Shown: positions 38,330-47,831, counted from the first letter of the stretch. The stretch is DNA of 64,000 nucleotides from Deinococcus sp. LM3 (GCF_002017875.1 NZ_MUFV01000003.1:32001-96000), one strand, 5' to 3'. The notes: generated from the sequence alone by a model not told the origin. Made by a program: numbers and translations.

Positions 38330-39222
38330 TCCACGCGCCCGGCCTGCGCGAGGGCGCGGTCGAGTTCGTGGCGGGTGGGCATGCTGGGCTGCGCGCCGTC
38401 CCGCGTGCACGCCAGCGAGGCCGCCAGAGCCGCGCGGCGCATGGCCCGTTCCAGCGATTGCCCCGCCCCCAGTCCCCCCGTCAGCACCCCCACGAAGGTA
38501 TCCCCCGCTCCCGTCGTGTCCCGCACCGTGACCGGATGCGCCGCCACCTCGATCCGCTGATCGCCACTGACCGCCACACTCCCCGCCCCGCCCAGCGTCA
38601 CGATCACCGTCCCCGGCCCCAGTGCCTGCGCCGCCCGCAGCTGTTCCATCCGCTCACCCGGTCCCACCAGCCCCGTCAATTCACCCTCGTTCACCACCAG
38701 CACGTTCACGTTCGCCAGCAGGTCCGCCGGAAGGGGTTCCTGCGGGGCGGGCGCGGCGTTGAGGACGACCGTCACCCCCCGTTCCCGCGCCGAGCGCGCG
38801 TACGCCTGCACGGTCGCCAGCGGCAGTTCCAGTTGCAGGATCAGGTGCGTGACGTCCGTGAAATCCGGCCCCCGCTGCGGGGTCAGGAGGGCGTTCGCGC
38901 CGGACGCCACGGCGATCACGTTCTCGCCGCTGTCAGCGACCGTGATGAACGCCGCACCGGTGGGGGCGTCCAGGGTCAGGGAGGTGTCCTGCACGCCGCT
39001 GGCACGCAGGGACTCCCGGAGCGGCGCGGCGTAGGGATCGTCACCGAGGGCGCCGAAGAAGCGGGTGGGATGGCCGCTGCGGCCGCAGGCGACCGCCTGA
39101 TTGGCGCCCTTCCCGCCGGGGGCGGTGGTGAAGGCCGGGCCGAGGACCGTCTCGCCGGGGCGGGGCAGGTGGGAGACGCGGGTGATGAAGTCCAGGTTGG
39201 CACTGCCGGCAACGAGAATCAC
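38326..39222 (-). CDS. rbsK: ribokinase (PfkB family)
   Basis: 298 residues. GTG 39222 is chosen because GGAGG lies 5 nt upstream and the conserved VAGSANLDFI begins four codons later. PfkB motifs seen are GGKGANQAVACGRSG, GDDPYAAPLRESL, TLDAPTGAAFITV(A), LVVNEGELTGL, VTLGGAGS and the active-site DTTGAGDTFVGVLTGG with the catalytic Asp. It phosphorylates ribose to ribose-5-phosphate, although other sugars are possible. It stands alone without rbsABC. The stop codon lies in a MITE-like terminal repeat. Confidence 0.88.
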   Translation of the reverse strand: MILVAGSANLDFITRVSHLPRPGETVLGPAFTTAPGGKGANQAVACGRSGHPTRFFGALGDDPYAAPLRESLRASGVQDTSLTLDAPTGAAFITVADSGENVIAVASGANALLTPQRGPDFTDVTHLILQLELPLATVQAYARSARERGVTVVLNAAPAPQEPLPADLLANVNVLVVNEGELTGLVGPGERMEQLRAAQALGPGTVIVTLGGAGSVAVSGDQRIEVAAHPVTVRDTTGAGDTFVGVLTGGLGAGQSLERAMRRAALAASLACTRDGAQPSMPTRHELDRALAQAGRVD

Positions 39223-39329
39223 ACAGACCTCCGGTTGGGGCCAGCTTCCGTGTGCAGTGGCCCCCGCCCAGCCTAGCAAGCTGAGCCGCGCGACAGACCT
39301 GCCGCTTCCGTTCCGTGCAGACTGGGTGG

Positions 39330-40463
39330 ATGGTCCGACACTCCTCACGCTTTCTGTTCCTGCGTCCCCTGCTGCTGTGCGTGATCCTGTGGGCCGGGGC
39401 GGGTCTGGCCGGGGCGCAGCGCGTGGTGGCGCATCTGCCGGACCCGGCGGTCTCGCTGACCATGACCGGCGACCTTCACGCCCTGACCCGCGCGGGCGAG
39501 CTGTGGAATCTGGCGGGCACACCGGTCCGCCTCGCGGCCGGGCTGTCCACCGACGCGCCCCTGACCAGCTGCGCGGGGCAGGTGGCTGCCACGCTGCGTG
39601 GCGGGCAGCTGTGGTGGGGCCAGCGCCGGGCCGCCGGGAACCTGAGTGTCAGCGCCGGGACGCTCTGCACGCCGTCAGGCGAGTTGCTGGCGATCAGCCG
39701 CGCGGGCGAGGCCCTGCTGATCAGCCGCGCCGGAACCGTGTCGCGGCGCGTACCGGTCGCGGGCCTGCCGGACGCCCGCCCTCACCTGGCGGACCTGAAC
39801 GGCGACGGTCGGCCCTGGGTGGTACTGCTGACCCGTCCGACCACCCGCTACGCGCACGGGGTGCTGGGTGACGCCGTGGAAGCGGCCGGACTCGTCGCGC
39901 TGGATCCCGTCTCGCTGGCCGTGCGGGCCACCCTGACCCTGCCCGCCCCGCTGGTGTTCGAGGACTGGGAGGCGCGCCCACTGCGCGTGGCGGGGCGGGA
40001 CGTGCTGGCGGTGGTGCGCGCCTCCCCGCAGGGAGGCGGGGCGCTGACAGTCGTCGGCCTTCAGGGCGGGACGCTGCGGGTACTGGCGGCCGGGCCGGAT
40101 TTCGGACGCGGTGGCCGCTGGCTGGCCCCCCTGACGGACGGCGCCGACCTGTACGCCGTGCATACCCCCCACCTGGGCGGCGCGCTGCACCGCTACGCGC
40201 TGACCGGCACGCGCCTGACGGCCACGCCCGTGGCCGGGGCGCCCCTGGTCAGCAACCACCGGCTGGGCGAGCGTCTGGTCACCGGGGGCGTCTGGCAGGG
40301 AGGCGTGTGGCTCGGCACGCAGGAGCAGACGCGCACCCTCGGGCCGGACGGGCTGACGCTCCCGGCCGCTCCGTCCTCGGCAGTCCTGGCCTCGGCGCGG
40401 GGCGCCTTCCTGGGCACGCAGGACGGGCGGGTCTGGCAGCTGCCCGACCGGCAGGCGCCGTAA
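39330..40463 (+). CDS. secreted beta-propeller-like/FG-GAP repeat protein
   Basis: 377 residues from ATG 39330. A signal peptide (FLFLRPLLLCVILWAGAGLAGAQR) precedes a Gly/Ala/Leu-rich mature part with repeated short beta motifs. LADLNGDGRPWVVLL is an FG-GAP/VCBS-type calcium loop. There are no catalytic motifs. It probably folds as a beta-propeller outside the membrane. Divergent from rbsK. A GTG five codons upstream is an alternative start. Function not recognised. Confidence 0.65.
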   Translation: MVRHSSRFLFLRPLLLCVILWAGAGLAGAQRVVAHLPDPAVSLTMTGDLHALTRAGELWNLAGTPVRLAAGLSTDAPLTSCAGQVAATLRGGQLWWGQRRAAGNLSVSAGTLCTPSGELLAISRAGEALLISRAGTVSRRVPVAGLPDARPHLADLNGDGRPWVVLLTRPTTRYAHGVLGDAVEAAGLVALDPVSLAVRATLTLPAPLVFEDWEARPLRVAGRDVLAVVRASPQGGGALTVVGLQGGTLRVLAAGPDFGRGGRWLAPLTDGADLYAVHTPHLGGALHRYALTGTRLTATPVAGAPLVSNHRLGERLVTGGVWQGGVWLGTQEQTRTLGPDGLTLPAAPSSAVLASARGAFLGTQDGRVWQLPDRQAP

Positions 40464-40596
40464 CGTCACCTGCCATCCCACGGCGGCGGCGTTTCTGCCA
40501 CGCTGTCCGTGGGGCCCTTTCCTGCCGTGACTGCCGCCGCGCCGCCCGGCCCGGCCAGTCCCGGCCTCTTCCTGCGCGCCCCACCGGAGTCCGTTC

Positions 40597-41883
40597 ATGA
40601 CCGAGTCCCGCCCGCCTGCCGTCGAACTACGCATCTACCCGGACTTCAGTGAGGTCCGCACCCTCGTCCAGAGTGAGGCCGACCGGCTGGAACTGACGTT
40701 CCCGGCGACCACCTGGGCGTCGGTGGATACCGAGTCCATCACCCTGATCGGCCTGCCGTACGCCAGCAAGACCGTGGTGGCCCGCGAGAGCTGGCTGACC
40801 GCCTTCGAGGGGCGGCGCGTCGGGCTGCGCACCCCGCACGGCACCGAGGAGGTCACGCTGATCCGCGCCGACGATCTGGTCGTGCAGAACGCGAACGGCG
40901 CGTACTTTCACGCGTCGCAGCAGGACCTGCTCCTGCCCGAGGCGCCGCCACCGCAGGGGCAGCGGGGCGTGGTGAGCCTGAGTTTCGCCCTGCGCGGGCC
41001 GGGCGAGGGCGTCCTGACCTACCTGACCCGGTCCCTGACCTGGTCCGCGCAGTACCAGCTGGACATCGACGGACAGGGGGGCGGCGTCCTGCGCGCCGAC
41101 GCGACCCTGCACAACCGCGGGGACCTGCCGCTGGAACCGGAAGTCCTGACGCTCGTGGCCGGAGAGGTGCGCCGCCACCGGTCCACGCGCGGATTCAGGT
41201 CCCTGGGTGACGGAGTCATGCACTTCGCCCAGCACGCCTCACCCACCTGGGAGGATCCGGAGGACGCCCCGGAGATCGCGGGTCTGTACCGGTATCAACT
41301 GCTGAACCCGCCCCGGCTGGCCGGCGGGTCGGACGTCACGGTGCCGTTCGAGGATGTGCCGCTGCGCCGCACCCGCCTGACGAACGTCGCGTCGCTCGGC
41401 ATGTCGTTCGCCAGCGAGCAGCGGGGCGTCTTCCAGCGGCGCTACAGCCTGGTGCCGGAACGGCCGCTGCTGGAGGCCAGGGTCACGGTCCGGGACCAGG
41501 GGTACCTGGTCGGGCAGCGGCGGGTCGGGGAAACGGCGGCCGGACAGGAGGTGGAATTCACGCTGGGCCAGGACCCGAACGTGACCTACCACCGGACCGT
41601 GACGCTCCTGAGCAGCGCGCTCACGCAGGACGTGGACCGCCACGGCAAAGCGGTCACGCGCACCGTACAGGAGTACCGGGTGACGTACCGGCTGCGCAAC
41701 GCCGGCCGGCGACCGGTCGAGTTCGAGGTGACCGAGCGGACGGGTTACCTGACCCTCCTCAACGTGAGCGGACCAGCCGGGGATCAGTTCGAGCGTCAGA
41801 CGGATACCGTGGCGTTCCGCGGCGCGCTCCCCCCGACCGGCGACACGACCGTCGAGTTCGAGGTGACGGTCAGGGAGGACTGA
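40597..41883 (+). CDS. DUF4139-family protein
   Basis: 428 residues. The central block LTRSLTWSAQYQLDI...GGVLRADATLHNRGDLPLEPEVLTLVAGEV matches DUF4139, and the C-terminal RNAGRRPVEFEVTERTGYL, then GDTTVEFEVTV, fits the same family. Such proteins are beta-rich and include eukaryotic 'mucoidy inhibitor A'-like homologs. The biochemical role is unknown. No signal peptide is evident. It follows the secreted protein gene by ~130 bp on the same strand. Confidence 0.75.
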   Translation: MTESRPPAVELRIYPDFSEVRTLVQSEADRLELTFPATTWASVDTESITLIGLPYASKTVVARESWLTAFEGRRVGLRTPHGTEEVTLIRADDLVVQNANGAYFHASQQDLLLPEAPPPQGQRGVVSLSFALRGPGEGVLTYLTRSLTWSAQYQLDIDGQGGGVLRADATLHNRGDLPLEPEVLTLVAGEVRRHRSTRGFRSLGDGVMHFAQHASPTWEDPEDAPEIAGLYRYQLLNPPRLAGGSDVTVPFEDVPLRRTRLTNVASLGMSFASEQRGVFQRRYSLVPERPLLEARVTVRDQGYLVGQRRVGETAAGQEVEFTLGQDPNVTYHRTVTLLSSALTQDVDRHGKAVTRTVQEYRVTYRLRNAGRRPVEFEVTERTGYLTLLNVSGPAGDQFERQTDTVAFRGALPPTGDTTVEFEVTVRED

Positions 41884-41937
41884 CCGACGGGACTGCCAGC
41901 CGGGGCGGCAGGCTGCCGACTGCTCTACCCTGAACGC

Positions 41938-42390
41938 ATGACCCGTTCCCCTGCCGACCCCCTGTCCGACTTTCCCCTGCCGGCGTTCACGGACGACCTG
42001 ACGCGCCTGATGGCGCAGCGCGGAGTGACGTCCGTGGCCGCCCGTCCGGACCTCCCGGCCGGTCAGACGGCCCTGCTGGGCCTGACCGAACAGGACGTGT
42101 TCACGACCCAGGACCTCGCCTTCGCGTTCATGGGTGGGGCGGACCACCGCGCGGCCGCCGAGGCGTACCGGGTGGACGCCTCCGCCTTCCAGGCGACCGC
42201 CGGCCGGCGCGACCAGGAGGACGCCGCGCAGTTCGCCCGCGCGACCGGCGACCTGTTCGACCGCTACGGGGTGATGGCGCTGGAATTCCCGGCCGGGGCG
42301 TTCCTGGGCTTCCGCAGCACCCCGCAGGGCATGCGTTTCATGGTGGACGGCGTGGGGTTGACACTGCGCGGCTCGCCCCGCCCGGCCTGA
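41938..42390 (+). CDS. hypothetical protein, 150 residues
   Basis: The product has a mixed alpha/beta composition, with segments FTDDLTRLMAQRGVTSVAARPDLPAGQ and MALEFPAGAFLGFRSTPQGMRFMVDGVGL. No membrane segment or known domain is recognised. Codon use matches its neighbours and the frame is bounded by a sensible ATG 55 bp after the DUF4139 stop, so it is likely a real gene. Confidence 0.6.
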   Translation: MTRSPADPLSDFPLPAFTDDLTRLMAQRGVTSVAARPDLPAGQTALLGLTEQDVFTTQDLAFAFMGGADHRAAAEAYRVDASAFQATAGRRDQEDAAQFARATGDLFDRYGVMALEFPAGAFLGFRSTPQGMRFMVDGVGLTLRGSPRPA

Positions 42391-42463
42391 CCACGCGGTC
42401 CGGCGCCTGCCAGGGCGGCACCTGCGGCCTCCGGCGCCGCCCGTGGCCTCTATGCTGGGCCGG

Positions 42464-42910
42464 ATGCCTGACGCCCCGCTGCGCACCGACCTGATCCGCC
42501 ACTTCCGACTGGGGAAGCATTCCCTGCACGGCCCCGCGCACTGGGCGCGGGTGCAGGCGCACGCGGAGCGGCTGGCACTGGCGTCCGGCGGGGACGTGAC
42601 GGTGGCGCGTTATTTTGCCTGGTTCCATGACGCCGAGCGCCTCGACGAGTCCTACGACCTCGGTCACGGAGCGCGCGCGGCGGCCCTCGTCCGGGCGTGG
42701 CGCGGCCGCCTGCCCCTCTCGGACGCGCAGGTGGACCTGCTGGCGCGCACCTGCGAACGCCACGAGCTGGGTGAGGTCAGCCGAGACCCCACCATCGGCG
42801 CGTGCTGGGACGCCGACCGCCTGGAACTGACGCGCGTGGGCATGCAGCCCGACGCACGGTACATGAGCACCGCCGCCGGAAAGGCAGAAACGCTCACCGT
42901 GACCATCTGA
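42464..42910 (+). CDS. HD-superfamily metal-dependent hydrolase-like protein
   Basis: 148 residues. The pattern HSLHGPAHWARV ... ARYFAWFHDAERLDESYDLGHGARAA ... CERHELGE ... CWDADRLEL gives the H...HD...H...D ligand order of HD-domain phosphohydrolases. It is smaller than nucleotide-hydrolysing HD enzymes such as dGTPases. ATG 42464 is preferred, and an ATG four codons upstream (42452) is possible. Substrate unknown. Confidence 0.7.
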   Translation: MPDAPLRTDLIRHFRLGKHSLHGPAHWARVQAHAERLALASGGDVTVARYFAWFHDAERLDESYDLGHGARAAALVRAWRGRLPLSDAQVDLLARTCERHELGEVSRDPTIGACWDADRLELTRVGMQPDARYMSTAAGKAETLTVTI

Positions 42911-42956
42911 ACCCGCGTGACCCGCGCCCCGGCTGGCCCGACCCGGCTGGCGCGGT

Positions 42957-44333
42957 TCAGCTGTCGCGGTTCAACCAGGGAATGACCAGCCCGTCGTCCG
43001 CCGGGTCCGGCCGGTCCGGGGCGGGGGCCTTCCGGGCGGCGGGAGGTTGCAGCGGCGTGGCCCCCGGCACGGCGGGCGGTGTGGCGGGCGCGGGGGACCG
43101 GTCCGTCAGCGAGCGGTCCCCACCGGGACGCAGGCTGCGCAGGTAACGGTCCTCGGCCCCCAGGCGGGCACGGCTGTCTTCCAGGCGTCCGGTCACGAGT
43201 TCGGTCGCCAGTGCGTCCACGGCTTCCTGCAGCGCCCGTACGGCCCGCTCGATCTCGTTCTCGACGGCCCGCAGGGACGGTTCCTGCGCGGCCAGCAGAT
43301 TCAGGGCACTCAGGCGGCCGCGCTGCTCTTCCAGATCCCGGGCCTCCTTCAGGATGCGGGCGTGCGTCTCGAGCAGCTGGCCGTGCCGGACGCGCAGGCG
43401 CGTGGCCGTCACATCCAGTGGCGCGGCGGGGCGCAGGTCCTGGGCGATCAGGTCGAGGCGGCGACGCAGGTCCTGAAGCATGCGTGCCGTCACCGCGCCC
43501 GGTTGCGCCGGACTGGCCGGAGTGTCTGGCGTGGCGCGGATCGTCGGTGGCGCGGGCTCGGCTGGTCCCAGCAGCGCCTGCCACGCCCGCTGGAAGCGTG
43601 TCAGGACGGAATCCTGCGTCGCTTCTGCGGTCGGGGAGGGTGCGGCGGGCGGTGGGCTGCCGGGCGGGGTGGCGGCCCCCGTCGGCCGCGTGACGGAAGT
43701 GGGAGGCGGGGGCGGTGCGGCTGGCTGTGCAGCGGGCGGAGGTGCAGGGTTCGTTCCCGCAGCGACCGGGGGCACTGCCCCTGCGGCCGGGCCGGGTCGC
43801 GACTGGTCGGGGGATACGGCGGGCGGTGATACCGGGACGGGCGGGGGGCGCAGGGACGCGGCAGGAACACCGAGCAGGGTGGCCGCGCCCTCCGGGCCGC
43901 CGCGGGTTTCCTCGCCCTGCACGCGCATCCGCCAGCGGCGGTCGTGCAGGTACAGCTCGCACAGCAGCAGGGTGCGCTCCCGGTCGGCGGGACCGCTGGC
44001 GGCCGGAACAGTCAGGTCAGCTGCGGCCGGGGACGCGTTCAGGCTGGCGAGGGTCAGCGTGCCGGTCCAGCCGGCTCGGCCACGCCACGAGCAGCCGACC
44101 ACCAGGCGGGTCACGTCGGCCACCGGGGCGTGGCCGAGCCGGATCTCGGCGGTGCCAGGGCCGGTGCGGGCCAGTTGGGTAGGAGCCGGCCGGGAGCCGG
44201 AAGGGCCAGCGGCCATGATCCACAGGTGCGTGCCACTGGGCGCGCGTCCCAGGTGCAGGTTCAGGGATTCCAGTCCGGTGGGTCCGAACTGTCGGCGGAT
44301 ATCCAGGCGTTCCCCTGAGATGAGTTGATGCAT
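42957..44333 (-). CDS. degenerate TerD-domain protein with Pro-rich linker and coiled coil
   Basis: 458 residues from ATG 44333 (GGAGGG upstream). Residues ~1-155 look like a diverged TerD domain: LDIRRQFGPTGLESLNLHLG at the start and LLLCELYLHDRRWRMRVQG as the TerD-terminal motif. The D-x-D calcium ligands are not obvious. A long Pro/Ala linker (~160-255) follows, then a probable coiled coil (RLRVRHGQLLETHARILKEARDLEEQ, ~320-410) and a Pro-rich end. It lies back-to-back with origin B, as the TerD-AIM24 gene adjoins origin A. Function unknown. Confidence 0.65.
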   Translation of the reverse strand: MHQLISGERLDIRRQFGPTGLESLNLHLGRAPSGTHLWIMAAGPSGSRPAPTQLARTGPGTAEIRLGHAPVADVTRLVVGCSWRGRAGWTGTLTLASLNASPAAADLTVPAASGPADRERTLLLCELYLHDRRWRMRVQGEETRGGPEGAATLLGVPAASLRPPPVPVSPPAVSPDQSRPGPAAGAVPPVAAGTNPAPPPAAQPAAPPPPPTSVTRPTGAATPPGSPPPAAPSPTAEATQDSVLTRFQRAWQALLGPAEPAPPTIRATPDTPASPAQPGAVTARMLQDLRRRLDLIAQDLRPAAPLDVTATRLRVRHGQLLETHARILKEARDLEEQRGRLSALNLLAAQEPSLRAVENEIERAVRALQEAVDALATELVTGRLEDSRARLGAEDRYLRSLRPGGDRSLTDRSPAPATPPAVPGATPLQPPAARKAPAPDRPDPADDGLVIPWLNRDS

Positions 44334-44784
44334 CGGTGGCCCTCCCTCTTGCGGACTCCATGATGCCAGGGAGACCCACAGGAGGGTGAGGCATCTGGGA
44401 CACCATCCCGAATCACACATCTGTCTAGACAAAAGGCGCAGAAAATCCGACTCCCCAACTTTGGCCTGAGAGGTTCCAGAAAGGGCCTCTGGACCGTTCT
44501 CCGGAGTGGGAGTCGAGAAAAGACACCGTGGGGCCTTGTAGACCCCTTAGGGAGCCCGGAAAGGATATCGACCTCGCAGTGTCTTCACCATAAGGGCCCG
44601 AAGGGTGCGTCCGGGGGCATTCTGATCGGATGGACAGGCCAGGTGGATGACTTCGCCGTTCATCTGCGGACTGCGGACGCTGATGATGATCTTTTTCTTT
44701 GAGAAAAGATTTTAAAAGATATTTGATGATCATCATCAAGGGCGGGCGGCCAGGAGCGACAAACACGGCGTTTTTGGGTTTTTT

Positions 44785-45191
44785 CGCCTGAGTTGTCCGG
44801 TAGTTTGGAGTGCAAATCGCCTGAGTTGTCCGGTACTTTCTGCCCGAATCGCCTGAGTTGTCCGGTAGTTCGGGGTGCAAATCGCCTGAGTTGTCCGGTA
44901 GTTGGAACGGTCAAATCGCCTGAGTTGTCCGGTACTTTCTGCCCGAATCGCCTGAGTTGTCCGGTAGTCGAGATAGCCGAATCGCCTGAGTTGTCCGGTA
45001 GTCTCCTCTTCAAATCGCCTGAGTTGTCCGGTACTTTCTGCCCCAATCGCCTGAGATGTCCGGTAGTCTGCCGCGACATTCTGCAAGGGGTGATATTCCT
45101 CGTCCGGGACGTCGCCAAACGCTTCTGGAGCCGATTCAATCGCCTGAGTTGTCCGGTAGTGCTTGTCCCGAATCGCCTGAGTTGTCCGGTA
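44785..45191 (+). repeat. family B iterons, 11 copies of CGCCTGAGTTGTCCGGTA
   Basis: Cores start at 44785, 44818, 44850, 44883, 44917, 44949, 44983, 45016, 45048, 45141 and 45174, all direct. Spacing is 32-34 bp (three helical turns) except for one 93-bp gap. Only the 45048 copy has a substitution (GAGA for GAGT). Some copies share the extended context GAATCGCC and AGT. The sequence is unrelated to the family A iterons, so the two Rep proteins should have distinct specificity. Confidence 0.92.
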
Positions 45192-45206
45192 TAGCGTCCA
45201 GGACAG

Positions 45207-45239
45207 CTGTGGGCGTATGATGAAGGGTATTACCCACAG
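45207..45239. promoter_or_regulatory. CTGTGGG...CCCACAG inverted repeat at the second repA promoter
   Basis: The arms at 45207-45213 and 45233-45239 bracket a TATGAT sequence (45216-45221) that may be the repA -10 box. The right arm overlaps a DnaA-box-like TTACCCACA and abuts the AGGAGG ribosome-binding site. It is a candidate autoregulatory site for Rep or DnaA. Confidence 0.4.
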
Positions 45240-45251
45240 GAGGACCGAGGG

Positions 45252-46694
45252 TTGACGCGAAAAAAGCGCCCGGAGAAACCAGCCCCCACTCCCCTGCCCG
45301 ATGTCAGCCGGATCGAGGAAGCGAACGTCAGTCGCCTGGGCCTGATCAGCATTCAGGAACGGGTGCCGGACTCCTTCTCCTCCTGGACGGTGGATTTCAA
45401 GGTGGACGGACGTCCCGCCCGGCTCACCTGCGACGCCATGCCCAAGTACGGCGGCGTCCCGCACGGGCTGGACGGCGACATCGCCACCGCCCTGATCGAC
45501 CTGTACGTCGAGACCGGCTGCCCCGCCGACGGCCTGCTGAACACCAGCGCCTACCAGATTCTCAAACGCGCCGGCCTGGACGACTCGGGCCGCTACTACC
45601 AGAACCTGCGCCAGACGCTGTTCCGGCTGCGAACCGCCACCTACACCGCCTCGGAAGCGTGGCGGGACCACCGGCGCGGGAACTGGACGACCGTCACCTT
45701 CAACTACCTCGAGGGTCTGGAATTCACCAGCGGAGACGAGGACCTGGGCCTGAGCCGCAGCAGCACCCTCAAGATCCGGCTGGCCGAACCCATCGTGCGG
45801 TCCATCCGCTCGCAGTACACCAAGCCCCTCGACCTGGAATTCCTGACCAGCCTCGACCGGCCCCTGACCCGCGCGCTGTACCGCCTGCTGGACGCCCGCC
45901 GGTACCCGCCGGAGGACCCCACCGTGCCACTGCCGAGCTTCACGGTGAACCTGATGGACTGGGCCGAGGCCTGCAAGATCGTCGATCAGCGCAGCAACAA
46001 GATCCGCGCGACCCTGCAGGGAGCCCACGAGGAACTGATGGAACGGCGGTACCTGAGCGGCGTGGAGTACGAGGGCCGGGGCCGCACCCAGAAACTCACG
46101 TACCGGTTCGCAGGAACGGGTGAAGCCCAGCCGGACCAGCCGGCAGCCGCGCTGGCCCTCACCGAGGAACTGCGGCGCCACCGGGTGTCGCTGGCGGTCG
46201 CGCAGCGCCTGATCGAGGAGTTCGGGGAGGCGCACGTGCAGGCGCGTCTGGAGAAGTTCCAGCGGCTGGTCAGCGCCGGGTACCGCGTGCGCAGCCGCTC
46301 GGCGCTGCTGGTAGACGTCATCCGCGATCAGGAAGGCAAGTACCCCGACGGTCCGTACCCGGGCGGCGCGGTCACCACCCCGGCCGCGAACGCCCCTGTG
46401 GGCGACGCGAAAGGCGCCGGGCGCGCCTCGTACATGCCCACCCTGGCCGAGGCCGTGGACGGACCGCAGCCCTTGGAGGCGCAGGTGGATTCGGCCCTGA
46501 AGACCCTGCAGTTCCTGCTGCGCGAACGCCTGAGCGTCAGCGAGTACGCCCTGCTGCGCATGGGCCTGATCGTGGGCCGTCCCGACCCGCTCGAGGCGAC
46601 CCGCGCCGCCTCGAAAGCCAAGGTGGACGGCACCCTGGACGCCTACACGGCCGACCTGCTGCTCCTGCTGGGCGAACTGCGCGCCCAGGTTTGA
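45252..46694 (+). CDS. repA: replication initiator RepA (origin B)
   Basis: 480 residues from a TTG start 8 nt after AGGAGG. No better in-frame ATG exists before the conserved region. It is a paralog of the 22580-24058 initiator: IEEANVSRLGLISIQERVPDSFSSW, KYGGVPHGLDGDIATAL, NTSAYQILKRAGLDDSGRYYQNLR, SEAWRDHRRGNWTTVTFN and SLDRPLTRALYRLLDARRYPP align motif by motif, but overall identity is moderate. It should bind the family B iterons upstream. The TTG start may hold expression low. Together with origin B it forms a second self-sufficient replicon. Confidence 0.92.
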   Translation: MTRKKRPEKPAPTPLPDVSRIEEANVSRLGLISIQERVPDSFSSWTVDFKVDGRPARLTCDAMPKYGGVPHGLDGDIATALIDLYVETGCPADGLLNTSAYQILKRAGLDDSGRYYQNLRQTLFRLRTATYTASEAWRDHRRGNWTTVTFNYLEGLEFTSGDEDLGLSRSSTLKIRLAEPIVRSIRSQYTKPLDLEFLTSLDRPLTRALYRLLDARRYPPEDPTVPLPSFTVNLMDWAEACKIVDQRSNKIRATLQGAHEELMERRYLSGVEYEGRGRTQKLTYRFAGTGEAQPDQPAAALALTEELRRHRVSLAVAQRLIEEFGEAHVQARLEKFQRLVSAGYRVRSRSALLVDVIRDQEGKYPDGPYPGGAVTTPAANAPVGDAKGAGRASYMPTLAEAVDGPQPLEAQVDSALKTLQFLLRERLSVSEYALLRMGLIVGRPDPLEATRAASKAKVDGTLDAYTADLLLLLGELRAQV

Positions 46695-46747
46695 CGGCAG
46701 CATTCAGACGTAGAGCGATCATCTGCCAACCGCTGTGATCTCCGCCG

Positions 46748-47788
46748 TCAGAAGCGGTCGATGACGGTCACGCCGACGCCCGTGAAGGTGTCCATGCCCG
46801 CCAGTGCCTGCGCGGCCCCGGCGAGGTCGATGCGCGCCCCGATCAGCGCCGCCGGGTTCAGCTGACCCCGCTCGATCAGGCCCAGCATCTGCGGGTAGGT
46901 GTGGGCGGCCATGCCGTGGCTGCCGAGCAGTTCCAGTTCCCGCGCGATCACGCGGTCCATCGGGACGGCGGGCCGGGACTGACCGGCCAGCAGCAGGCCC
47001 ACCTGCACGTGCCGGCCGCGCGTCCGCAGGCACAGCACCGAGTTGACCAGCGTCTGCGGGTGCCCCAGGGCGTCCAGGGAAAGGTGCGCGCCGCCGCCGG
47101 TCAGGTCCGCCACTGCGACCGGCACGTCCGGGGTGCGCGTGGCGTTCAGGGTGTGTTCGGCGCCGAGGCGGGCAGCCAGGGCCAGTTTCGAATCGTCGAT
47201 GTCGATGGCGATCACGCGTGCGCCCAGGCTGAGCGCGATCTGCACGGCGGACAGACCCACGCCGCCGCAGCCGTGCACGGCCACCCATTCCCCGCCGCGC
47301 ACGCGGCCCTGTTGCGACACGGCGCGGAAGGCCGTGGAGTACCGGCATCCGAGGCTGGCGGCCGTGACGAAATCCAGGCGGTCCGGCAGGCGCACGAGGT
47401 TCTGGTCGGCGTACCCCAGAGCCACCAGCGGCGCGAACGATCCCCAGTGCGTGAAGCCCGGCTGGAACTGCGCGTGGCATACCTGCTGATCCCCGGCGCG
47501 GCAGGGGCCGCAGCGGCCGCAGCCGGCCACGAACGGCACCGTGACCCTCTCCCCCACCCGGAAGGCCGTAACGTTCCGCCCCACCGCGACGACCGTGCCG
47601 GCCAGTTCGTGGCCCGGGACGTGCGGCAGGCGGATGTCCGGATCGTGGCCCATCCAGCCGTGCCAGTCGCTGCGGCACACGCCGCTCGCGCCGACCTGGA
47701 CGACCACCCCGTCGGGCGTGGGTTCCGGGTCGGGAACCGTCTGGATGGTGGGAAGCACTCCGAATTCTTCGTACATCAGGGCGCGCAT
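46748..47788 (-). CDS. zinc-dependent alcohol dehydrogenase (MDR family)
   Basis: 346 residues from ATG 47788. Catalytic zinc ligands lie in SGVCRSDWHGW and PHVPGHELAG. The structural zinc site is CGRCGPCRAGDQQVC. The Rossmann fold has WVAVHGCGGVGLSAVQIA and IAIDIDD. HVQVGLLLAGQ follows the cofactor domain. It oxidises an alcohol to an aldehyde or ketone with NAD(P). The substrate cannot be read from sequence. It is convergent with repA (54-bp gap) and not obviously in an operon. Confidence 0.9.
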   Translation of the reverse strand: MRALMYEEFGVLPTIQTVPDPEPTPDGVVVQVGASGVCRSDWHGWMGHDPDIRLPHVPGHELAGTVVAVGRNVTAFRVGERVTVPFVAGCGRCGPCRAGDQQVCHAQFQPGFTHWGSFAPLVALGYADQNLVRLPDRLDFVTAASLGCRYSTAFRAVSQQGRVRGGEWVAVHGCGGVGLSAVQIALSLGARVIAIDIDDSKLALAARLGAEHTLNATRTPDVPVAVADLTGGGAHLSLDALGHPQTLVNSVLCLRTRGRHVQVGLLLAGQSRPAVPMDRVIARELELLGSHGMAAHTYPQMLGLIERGQLNPAALIGARIDLAGAAQALAGMDTFTGVGVTVIDRF

Positions 47789-47831
47789 GCCGCCCACCGT
47801 AGCAGGCCGCTGAGGCGCCCGAGCGGGCCGG

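Larger units (their letters stand above)
44334..45251. other. replication origin B region, 918 bp
   Basis: From the TerD-like start codon this region holds, in order: a TGTCTAGACA palindrome (44422-44431); GC-rich imperfect hairpins (44450-44560); an AT-rich zone (44691-44728) flanked by inverted TGATGATGATC/GATCATCATCA arms (44681-44691, 44728-44738); 11 iterons (44785-45191); an inverted repeat CTGTGGG/CCCACAG (45207-45239) overlapping a TATGAT box and a DnaA-box-like TTACCCACA (45230-45238, one mismatch to the consensus); and the repA ribosome-binding site. This is a complete iteron origin, independent in sequence from origin A. Confidence 0.85.

Noticed and set aside
44785..45191. Regularly spaced repeats resembling a CRISPR array
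   Set aside because: The 18-bp unit recurs every ~33 bp, leaving ~15-bp spacers that are too short and partly alike. The array lies directly before a repA gene and no cas genes are present, so these are iterons.
46692..46750. Convergent terminator between repA and the zinc dehydrogenase
   Set aside because: TGACGGC and GCCGTCA form only a 7-bp stem with a long loop and no T-run, too weak to annotate.
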